From positions 62,001 through 126,000 of the forward strand of contig NZ_JOBF01000033.1 of assembly GCF_000718635.1 (NCBI RefSeq): a stretch of DNA of 64,000 bases. The letters run 5' to 3'. Below the pieces are notes generated by a model. It searched no databases. It saw nothing but the letters and a program-made list of their open reading frames with translations, and had not been told where the DNA came from. Both the position numbers and the translations under genes were made by a program. Below, piece by piece: positions 28,099-64,000 of this stretch; position 1 is the first letter of the stretch, and each line of letters opens with the position of its first letter. Source of the DNA: Streptomyces varsoviensis. GTDB taxonomy: Bacteria > Actinomycetota > Actinomycetes > Streptomycetales > Streptomycetaceae.

Positions 28099-29457
28099 TC
28101 ATACCGGGTCCTCATGCTGGGCCCTCATATCTACGGGATCAATGACCGAGACGCGCTCGGTATCGCGAGGTGGGGATATGCGGGGGGTGGCCGGCGCCGG
28201 GCGTTCGACGGTCGGTTCGGCGACCTCCCGGGTATCGGGGGCAGTCGGCGAACTCGCGCTGCCCAGCGGAGAAAACCTGGTACCGAGCCATACGAGGAAC
28301 TGAACGGCGGCCGCGCCCGCGAACAGCGCCGGGGCGCCGAACTCGGTGAGCAGCAGTCCGCCGCTCACCGCGCCCAATGGCACGGCCGCGAAGGGCACGG
28401 CGCGTTGCAGCCCGACGACCCGCCCCAAGTACGCGGCGTCGACGGCCCCCTGACGGTAGGTCCGCCACGGGACGATGAACAGTGAAGTCGAGGCCCCGGC
28501 GAGAAACCAGGAGACGGTCAGCGCGCCCACATCGATTCGGACGGCGGGCAGCAGCAGCGCGACGGCCATCGCCCCCATCGCGCTCTGCATGAGCGCGCCC
28601 GCCGAGAACCTGCGCAGCAGGGCGGGCGCGGCCGCGGCGCCCAGCACGGCGCCGAGCCCCTGCGCCGCGGAGACCACCGCGAGCGACGCGGAGAGCCGGC
28701 CGTCCGGACCCGCCACGATGTAGATCAGATTGGCCGTGACGGCGGGGAAGGAGAAGTTGGACAGCGTCAGCAGCGCCGTGGCCCACAGCAGCCCCCTGTT
28801 CTTGACGACGACGCGCAGCCCGGCCACCGAGTCCGCGCCCAGCGAACGGCACCAGGCGCGCAGCGGCAACCGCCCGCGCCGCCCGGCCGCCAGCACCGCC
28901 GTGCCGCTGATCAGCGCGGCGGACAGGGTGAACGAGACCGCGTTCGCGAGGCTCGCCACGGTCGGCCCCAGCAGCGCGACGACCGCCACGCCCGCGACGG
29001 GGCCGACCATGCTCAGCGTGCCGTCCGCCGCCTGGAGCCAGGCGTTCATCGCGGCGCGCCGCTCCAGCGCGACCCGCTCGGTGAGGAACCCCTGGAACGC
29101 GGGGAACGAAAACGGCCGAACACAGCCCAGCAGGAAGGCGGCCGCCATGACGGGGCCGACCGACGCGTGGGCCAGGCACAGCGCGCCGATCCCCGTGACG
29201 ATCACCGCGGAGGCCACGTCGCACCGGATCATGAGCCGCCGCCGGTCGGCACGGTCGGCGACGACCCCGCTGAACAGTCCGATGACGACGTAGGGCACGA
29301 ACTCGACCGCGTAGGTGAGCGCCGTCGAGATCGCCGAGCCGGTCAGCCGGAGCACCAGGGCCGGCAGCGCGAACCGGAAGATCCAGTCGCCGCCGCTGGA
29401 GACGATGAAGGCCGCGCGCAGCAGCACCTCGTCCCGGCGGCGGATTCCGTCGCTCAT
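28099..29457 (-). CDS. MFS exporter
   Basis: A 452-residue major facilitator superfamily protein with about 12 hydrophobic segments. The inter-helix motif GVVADRADRRRLMIRCDV after the second segment matches motif A of drug:H+ antiporters, and the second-half counterpart lies near GRVVGLQRAVPFAAVPLGAVSGG. The first ~20 residues (MSDGIRRRDEVLLRAAFIVS) start in the cytoplasm. The C-terminal ~50 residues are a hydrophilic tail. It likely exports the product of the adjacent pathway and gives self-resistance. The ATG at 29457 has no strong ribosome-binding site. It is the most upstream minus-strand gene before the non-coding region. Confidence 0.85.
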   Translation of the reverse strand: MSDGIRRRDEVLLRAAFIVSSGGDWIFRFALPALVLRLTGSAISTALTYAVEFVPYVVIGLFSGVVADRADRRRLMIRCDVASAVIVTGIGALCLAHASVGPVMAAAFLLGCVRPFSFPAFQGFLTERVALERRAAMNAWLQAADGTLSMVGPVAGVAVVALLGPTVASLANAVSFTLSAALISGTAVLAAGRRGRLPLRAWCRSLGADSVAGLRVVVKNRGLLWATALLTLSNFSFPAVTANLIYIVAGPDGRLSASLAVVSAAQGLGAVLGAAAAPALLRRFSAGALMQSAMGAMAVALLLPAVRIDVGALTVSWFLAGASTSLFIVPWRTYRQGAVDAAYLGRVVGLQRAVPFAAVPLGAVSGGLLLTEFGAPALFAGAAAVQFLVWLGTRFSPLGSASSPTAPDTREVAEPTVERPAPATPRISPPRDTERVSVIDPVDMRAQHEDPV

Positions 29458-29515
29458 GAGCGGGCGACGGCGGCGGCTCCGATCGGTGGTCGACGGGCGG
29501 GTGGGGCGCCCCTCC

Positions 29516-29615
29516 TGTCAAGCCGTCCGTCAAGACGCCCGTGAAGGCGCCTGTCGAGACGTCCGCCGATACGTCCGTCAAGACGCTCATCAAGGCGGGC
29601 GCGTCTTTCAAGGCG
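29516..29615. repeat. degenerate GTCAAGACG-type repeats upstream of the exporter
   Basis: About eight imperfect copies of a 9-12-base unit (TGTCAAGCCGTC, CGTCAAGACGCC, TGTCGAGACGTC, CGTCAAGACGCT and similar) lie 60-160 bases upstream of the exporter start. They could be iterated operator half-sites or simple slippage products. Confidence 0.6.
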
Positions 29616-30127
29616 TATGCATCTCAAGGGGGATTGACCCGGACTGAATGTCAAGGGGGCCCGGCTCGGGCGACTCCGGGGTGCCCGTTCGTCGCGGCGT
29701 GACGGCGTAGCCGGCCTTGGCGGCGTATGGGATTCGATCGAAGTCCGTGTGATGTTCATCGACAATCCCCTCGGCTGCGTCCGTGGGTGGTGCACGATTT
29801 GGCGGCCGCTTCGGTGTGTGTGCCGGGTAAGGGGGATACTGCGAAGTCAGGCAGACCCATGACTGATGCCTCATCAGGAAGAAAGCCCGGATCGGTCGCG
29901 GCTGACCGGGATTCGGTTTCGACACGCTGGGAATGGGCGGCCGCTGAAGCGAGGCCGCGCCTAGTGGGCGGCCCCACGGCCGGGGTTCTGGGGGAGTGCG
30001 GAGAGCCTGACTAACCGGTGCTCTCAGCAACGCAGTTGGTATACGTGGCGATCAATGAGAGGTGAACTTAACAAGGCCCCAAGCATCATGTCTAGACCTC
30101 TGCGGAGAGGCGCTCCGGAAGCGTTGT

Positions 30128-30175
30128 GTGACGCGGTGTCACGAATATGTGACCTGGGCCACATAGTTCTTGACA
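30128..30175 (+). promoter_or_regulatory. clustered GTGAC/GTCAC half-sites with Crp-like motif and TTGACA
   Basis: Four half-sites occur in 35 bases: GTGAC (30128), GTCAC (30138), GTGAC (30149) and GCCAC (30158). The last pair, GTGACCTGGGCCAC, fits the Streptomyces Crp consensus GTG-N6-GNCAC. TTGACA follows at 30170-30175, but no good -10 is visible. No coding region starts soon after on this strand, so the target is unclear. Confidence 0.4.
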
Positions 30176-30488
30176 GTCTTCCGGGCCCTGCTCAAGCTCG
30201 ATCTGCGTTGGCCTGAACCAAAACATTGCTCTGGGTCGACTCGGAGACGGAGGCTCATGCTCCAGCCGTCAGATGTTTTCTCGGCGGGTGCTCGGCATTC
30301 ACCCGGCGAACGCCGCGCGCCGACGCAATGGCGGGCGCACGGGCGCTATTGCGCGGGGTGCAATGGCTGCGTGGTTGCGCGTGGCGCAATGGCCGTATGA
30401 GGGCAATGCCGCGCGGGTTGTCGTGGCTATGTCGCCGCGGGGGCTTCGGATTCCCCAGGCGGGCCGTATTCGCCTGTGCGCCTTCGGG

Positions 30489-30583
30489 CCGCGGCGTTTC
30501 CGGACGCGGCGTTTCCGGGCCGCGGCGTTTCTGGACCGCGGTGCTTCCGGACCGCGGTGCTTCCGGGCCGAGGCGCTTCCCGG
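30489..30583. repeat. six tandem 16-base repeats
   Basis: Units of consensus CCGCGGCGTTTCCGGA occur six times in a row (one is 15 bases), with G/A and C/T changes between copies. They are in non-coding DNA just beyond the terminator of the secreted-protein gene. There are no unique spacers, so this is not a CRISPR array. Confidence 0.85.
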
Positions 30584-30599
30584 TCGTACTGAGGCCGTC

Positions 30600-30645
30600 A
30601 CACGTATGACCCGGCCGACAGCGCCGTCGGCTGGGTCATACGTGT
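30600..30645 (-). terminator. strong intrinsic-type terminator of the secreted-protein gene
   Basis: Arms ACACGTATGACCC (30600-30612) and GGGTCATACGTGT (30633-30645) are perfect complements, extended by an inner GCCGAC/GTCGGC stem, about 20 pairs in all. It starts 8 bases after the stop codon of the minus-strand gene. Confidence 0.85.
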
Positions 30646-30652
30646 CGCGGTC

Positions 30653-31162
30653 TCAGCCGTCGCAGCGACCGCGGTCCGCCGCCTCCAGCGCGAAGTCGGA
30701 CACGGTGTTCCGCTCGTCGAAGGCGACGCGGTACCGCTCGCCGTGCTTCCCGCCGGGAGCGGGCGTCTCGTAGATCCAGTCGTCGATCTTCTTCAGCCGG
30801 GGGTAGGCGGCCTTGACCCGGTCCAGGGCGGTGCCCATGGTGACGCCCTCGGGGGTGTGGATCCGGTCCGTACCGGTGATCATCGCCACGCCCTTGCGGG
30901 ACTCGATGAAGACGCCGCCGCCGGGGTTCGGCTTCCCCTCCGCCGGGCGCAGCCGGTAGACGGCGCAGCCGCCGCCCCCCTTCTTGTCCACCAAGAGCCC
31001 GGTCCGCTCCGCGGCCTGCTCGGACTGCCCGAGATGGAGGCTTTTATAGCCATTCGTGCCCAGAACGCCGCCGCTGGGCGCTTCGGCCGACGCGGCGGCG
31101 CTGCCGAGCGGCGTGAGGAGCAGCAGCCCGGTTGTCGCCGCGGTGGCGATGACGCGCTTCAT
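30653..31162 (-). CDS. small secreted protein of unknown function
   Basis: A 169-residue protein with a clear Sec signal peptide (MKRVIATAATTGLLLLTPLG, cleavage near the ASA at residues 24-26). The mature part contains LGTNGYKSLHLGQSEQAAERTG, GVAMITGTDRIHTPEGVTMG and a WIYETPAPGG strand. This resembles the small exported proteins of streptomycetes with two SmpA/BLIP-like alpha-beta repeats (the sequence TxxGVxxGxxxxxVKxAYP is the hallmark). Cysteines near residues 67 and 166 could pair. No enzyme motif is seen. ATG at 31162 has GGAG 6 bases upstream. It is divergent from the PKS genes and ends in a strong hairpin; a pathway role is not indicated. Confidence 0.7.
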   Translation of the reverse strand: MKRVIATAATTGLLLLTPLGSAAASAEAPSGGVLGTNGYKSLHLGQSEQAAERTGLLVDKKGGGGCAVYRLRPAEGKPNPGGGVFIESRKGVAMITGTDRIHTPEGVTMGTALDRVKAAYPRLKKIDDWIYETPAPGGKHGERYRVAFDERNTVSDFALEAADRGRCDG

Positions 31163-31517
31163 CGTGAACTCCGTTCCCTTGCTGATGTGGTGCGGATGCG
31201 ACCCGGTAGCCCCCGGCCGTCCCTCTGGCGTCCCCCAGTCACTTCTCTTGCCTTGTACGGCCATGCCTCTTACGTTGTCCGGCTACCTCACTCGCGTTTC
31301 CCGGAGCACGTACCCGAGCGGCGACCGCCCACACCGTCCGCCGCTGTCGCGCCTTGCGATATCGGGTTGCTACACCGACCCGGCAGGATCTCAACCGCAT
31401 GTCCCGTAGCGGCTGCCAGGACGTCGATCAGACCGCAGGTGACCGGCGCGCTCTGGAGCAACCGCTGAGAGCACCGAACTTATGGCCCGACTCGCTGCGA
31501 AGGAGCCCTGAGGCGCG
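31163..31517. other. 355-base divergent gap before the PKS genes
   Basis: No gene is seen. It must hold the promoters of both the secreted protein (minus) and the PKS operon (plus). AT-richer patches occur near 31365 (GATATCGGGTTGCTAC) and 31477 (GAACTTATGG), but I cannot assign -35/-10 elements. The PKS start codon has AAGGAG 13 bases upstream. Confidence 0.4.
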
Positions 31518-34500
31518 ATGGTGCATGGAACCGGTTCCGGCTCGCCCCTGTTGTGGATGCTGAGCGGCGGCGGCAGGGGACCGCTGGCGGCCCGGGCACG
31601 GCGCCTGCGGGACCACCTCCGGCGTCAGGAGGACTGGCACCCCGTTGAGGTGGGGCGTGCTCTCGTCGAGTCCGGGTTCGCCGGTACCGCGTTCGCCGAT
31701 CCCGCGCCCGCCGGTACCGCAGTCGTCGGTTCCGCGTGCGTAGGGGCCCCTTGCGCCGGTTCCGCTCGCATCGGGTGGCGGCGCGCCGCGCTGGTCGCGG
31801 AGGACCGTGCCGGATTCCTGGACCTCCTGGACGCGCTGGCCGACGGGCGGGGCGCGCCCGGACTGACCGAGGGGGAGGGCGAGGGCGGAGCCGGGGGAGA
31901 GAACCAGAGCGGCGGGGGCGTGCCAGGCGCGGGCGCGGCCTCGGACGCGCGGGCGAGCGCGGGCAACGGCCGCGGGCCCGTGTTCGTATACCCGGGCCAG
32001 GGCGCGCAGTGGCCCGGCATGGCGGCGCGGCTGCTGGAGACCTCCCCGGTCTTCCGGCGCCGGATGGACGACTGCGCCGCGGCGCTCGAACCCTTCACCG
32101 ACTGGTCGCTGGTCGACCTGCTGCGCGGCGCGCCAGGCTCGCCGAGCCTCGGCCGCGCGGATGTCGTGCAGCCCGTGCTGTTCGCGATGACGCTGTCGCT
32201 GACGGAGCTCTGGCGCTCGTACGGTGTGGAGCCCGGCGCCGTACTCGGCCACAGCGTCGGCGAGATCACCTCGGCCGCCGTCGCCGACGCGCTGTCCCTG
32301 GACGACGCGGCGCGGGTCGTCGCCCTGTGGAGCCAGGCCCAGGCGACGCTGGCCGGCCGGGGCGAGATGGTCTCCGTCATGGCGGCGGCGGAGGATCTGG
32401 CCCCGAGGCTGGAGCGCTGGTCCGGGCGGCTGGCCGTCGCCGCGGTCAACGGCCCCCGGTCCGTGATCGTCTCCGGTGACGCCGACGCCGCCGAGGAACT
32501 GCTCACGGATCTCGAACGGGCCGGGGTGCACGCCAGGAAGGTCGCGGTCGGCCTCGCCGCCCACTCCGCGCACATCGACGAGATCGTCCCCCGGATGCGT
32601 ACGGACCTCGCGCCCATCCGGCCCCGTCCCGCCCGGCTCCCCTACTACTCCGCGCTGACCGGCGGGTTGTTGGAGGCGCCGGCCCTGGACGCCGACTACT
32701 GGTGCCGCAACCTGCGGCAGACGGTGCGGTTCGAGGAGGCCACCAGAGCCGCGCTCGCCGACGGCTACCGCACGCTGCTGGAGGTCAGCCCGCACACCGT
32801 CCTCACCTCCGCCATGCAGGCCACGGCCGAGGAGAGCGGCGTCGACGCGCACGTCATGGGGACGCTCCGACGGGACCAGGGGGACCGAAAGAGGTTCCTG
32901 ATCTCGCTGGGGGAGCTGTGCGTGCACGGGGTGGAGCCCGACTGGCGGGCGGTGTACGCGGAGGACGACCGTCGTGGCGAGAACGCCGCTGACCACGCCG
33001 ACTCCGAGGCGGTACGTACCCGGCAACTGCGCGAACTACGCGAACTACGTAAACTTCGTGAACTCCTCGAAACGCTCGAAGCTCAGGAAGTTCAGAAAGC
33101 GCGGGAACCACAGGAAGCGCTCGAAGTTCTCGGACCGGACGGTGGGGGCGCGGACCTCGCATACCGTGTGGAAGGGGCCGCCGACGCTCCGGGGAGCGCG
33201 CTCCGCGCCGAGCTGGCCGCGCTTCCGGCGGCGGGGCGGCGCGCCGCGCTGCTGAAGCTCGTCGCCCGTGAGGTCGCGGGGCTCCTGGGGCGGCCCGGGC
33301 CCGTACCGGCGGACGAGCCGTTCCTCGACCTCGGCTTCGACTCCGTCACGGCGGTGGAGCTGCGCAACCGGCTCGGCGCGGCCACCGGGCTGCCGATACC
33401 GGCCACCGCGGTCTTCGACCACCCGACGCCGGGGGCCCTGGCGGACGCGCTCGGCGCGGAACTGACCGGCGACCGTACAGAGGCCGAGACCGAGGCCGAG
33501 GCGGAAGACGACGACGAGACCGGGGGCATCAAGGACGCCGCCGCGGACGACGACCCCGTCGTGATCGTGGGGATGGGCTGCCGCTACCCCGGCGGCGCCG
33601 GCACCCCCGACGACCTGTGGCGGCTGGTGGCCGACGGCACCGACGCCGTGACGCCCTTCCCGACCGACCGGGGCTGGGACACGGCGGCCCACTACGACCC
33701 GGAGCAGGGCCGGCCCGGCCGCTACTACCAGCGGGAAGCGGGCTTCCTGCACGAGGCGGCCGACTTCGACGCGCGCTTCTTCGGCATCTCGCCCCGCGAG
33801 GCCCTGGCGATGGACCCGCAGCAGCGGCTGCTCCTGGAGACGGGATGGGAGGTCTTCGAACGGGCCGGGATCGACCCGACGTCGCTGCGTGCCAGCCGGA
33901 CCGGGGTGTTCATCGGCGCGATGACCATGGACTACGGGCCGCGTCTCCAGGACGGTGCCGAGGTCGGCGGGCACCTGCTCACCGGCAATACCGGAAGCGT
34001 CGCGTCCGGTCGGCTGGCCTACGCACTCGGGCTGGAGGGCGCCGCGATCACCGTCGACACGGCGTGCTCCTCCTCGCTGGTGGCCTTGCACCTCGCGGCC
34101 CGCGCTGTCCGCTCCGGCGAGTGCTCGATGGCCCTGGCCGGCGGCGCGACGGTGATGTCCACCGTGGGCATGTTCGTCGAGTTCAGCCGCCAGGGCGGGC
34201 TCGCGCCCGACGGGCGCTGCAAGGCGTTCGCGGCCGGCGCCGACGGGTTCGGCCTGGCCGAGGGCGTCGGGATGCTGCTGCTGGAACGGCTGTCGGACGC
34301 GCGGCGGGCCGGGCACCCGGTGCTGGCGGTGGTGCGCGGCAGCGCCGTCAACCAGGACGGCGCGAGCAACGGCCTGACGGCCCCCAACGGCCCGTCGCAG
34401 CAGCGGGTGATCCGGGCGGCGCTGACGGACGCCGGGCTACGGGCCGCCGATGTGGATTTGGTGGAGGCGCACGGTACGGGGACCCGGCTCGGCGACCCCA

Positions 34501-35319
34501 TCGAGGCGCAGGCGCTGCTGGCGACGTACGGTCAGAACCGCCCCGCCCAGCGGCCGTTGATGCTCGGCTCGCTGAAGTCGAACATCGGTCACACGCAGGC
34601 GGCGGCCGGCGTGGGCGGCGTGATCAAGACGGTGCTGGCGATGCGGCACGCCATCATGCCGAAGACCCTGCACGTGGACGGCGCGACGCCCAGCCCGGAA
34701 GTGGACTGGTCGGCGGGCGCGGTGGAACTGCTCACGGAGGCCCGCCCCTGGGAGGCCGTCGACAGGCCGCGCCGGGCGGGCGTGTCGTCGTTCGGCGTCA
34801 GCGGCACCAACGCGCACGTCATCCTCGAAGAGGCACCGCCCGCGCCCGAGGAGACGGCGGGGCGGGTGGCGCCGGGCATGGGCACGGGCATGGGTACTGA
34901 GAGCGACGGTGCGCCCTACCGATCGCCGGTCCTGGCGTGGCCGCTCTCCGCCAAGAGCGAGCAGGCGCTGCGGGAGCAGGCGCATCGACTGCTCGAAGCC
35001 CAGGCAGAGTTGAGCGAGGAAGCGAGCGCGACAGCGAGTGCGGCGGACACGGTGCCTCCCTCGCGCCTCGCGGACGTGGGCTACTCGCTGGCCACAGGCA
35101 GGGCCGCTCACCAGCACCGGGCCGTGCTGATCGGCACGGACGCGGAGGACTTCCGGCAGGCCCTGACCGCCTTGGCCGCCGGCTCGGCGGCCCCCGGCCT
35201 CGTACAGGGGCCGGTCGGCGCGGGCGGCGAGGTGGCCTTCGTCTTCCCTGGACAGGGGTCGCAGTGGGTGGGTATGGCTGCTCAACTGCTGGACTCGGAG
35301 CCGGTGTTCGCGGATCGGG

Positions 35320-47040
<11,721 letters not shown>

Positions 47041-47076
47041 GAGACGCCTGAGAGACGTGAGAGAGAGCTGACACCG

Positions 47077-62394
<15,318 letters not shown>

Positions 62395-62451
62395 CGCGGA
62401 CCAGGCACCAGACCCCACCCCGGCCGAGCAAGCGGAGCAAGGTGACCGACG

Positions 62452-64000
<1,549 letters not shown>

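Larger units (their letters stand above)
29458..30652. other. 1.2-kb non-coding region, lower GC, repeat-bearing
   Basis: No open frame here has the codon bias of the surrounding genes; the best, 95 codons at 29727-30014, has a third-position G/C near 60 percent. The region contains degenerate repeats (29516-29615), a Crp-like site with a nearby TTGACA (30128-30175), a tandem 16-base repeat array (30489-30583) and a terminator (30600-30645). It separates the NRPS operon from the PKS genes and probably holds the exporter promoter. It could be a remnant of a lost regulator gene, but I see no recognisable protein. Confidence 0.55.

Noticed and set aside
27781..28102. Two small minus-strand frames (102 and 68 codons) between exporter and PhyH-type gene, one overlapping each neighbour
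   Set aside because: Stop/start overlaps look suggestive, but codon bias is near background and drops in the promoter-like half; unlike the 62-residue frame at 20145-20333.
29727..30014. 95-codon plus-strand frame in the non-coding region
   Set aside because: Third-position G/C is only about 60 percent and no family is recognisable.
30489..30583. CRISPR-like appearance of the 16-base repeat array
   Set aside because: The units are contiguous with no unique spacers and there are no cas genes.
31974..32930. A KSQ-type decarboxylating loading module
   Set aside because: There is no ketosynthase before the loading AT; the protein starts in the KS-AT linker.

Overview
The window is very GC-rich, with strongly G/C-biased third codon positions, GTG/TTG starts, a Tat substrate, a GH46 chitosanase and large modular type I polyketide synthases (PKSs). 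This points to Streptomyces or a close relative.

Region 1 (1-17652) is mostly ordinary chromosome: a STM4015-type leucine-rich protein (cut by the left edge), an AhpD/carboxymuconolactone decarboxylase-like protein behind an ECF41-type promoter motif, an AlkB-type dioxygenase, a metallo-beta-lactamase-fold hydrolase, a lytic-transglycosylase lipoprotein, a chitosanase with a CsnR-box-like palindrome, a GH2 beta-galactosidase, a DUF2264 protein, a Tat-exported beta-propeller/amidohydrolase fusion, an MmcQ/YjbR protein, a tRNA-Pro(GGG) and a sulfotransferase.

Region 2 (17777-29457, minus strand) is a compact biosynthetic operon, probably read from the MFS exporter or from the PhyH-type oxygenase downward: exporter, PhyH oxygenase, a ParB-like small protein, a one-module NRPS with the unusual order A-PCP-E-reductase, a class III aminotransferase, an unrecognised 62-residue peptide gene, a TauD-type oxygenase, an SDR and a methyltransferase. 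Stop/start overlaps of 1-4 bases join most of the genes from the ParB-like protein to the SDR. The enzyme set suggests that an amino acid is activated, epimerised and released as an aldehyde, then transaminated to a vicinal diamine and decorated by hydroxylation, redox and methylation. That product is inference.

Region 3 (29458-31517) is about 1.2 kb of lower-GC, repeat-bearing non-coding DNA with a Crp-like site, then a small secreted protein with a strong terminator.

Region 4 (31518-64000, plus strand) is a modular type I PKS. Gene A has a loading AT-ACP and modules 1-3, gene B has modules 4-6, and gene C begins module 7 and runs off the right edge. Two acyltransferase (AT) domains are damaged in the sequence as given. 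The AT of module 1 lacks about 182 bases including the catalytic GHSxG motif, which also shifts the frame and splits gene A. The AT of module 4 lacks about 57 codons immediately after GHSQG. The missing parts are adjacent pieces of the same highly similar segment, so they are either assembly collapse or real recombination scars.

A recurrent feature is short imperfect tandem duplication in gene-end spacers and interdomain linkers throughout regions 2-4.
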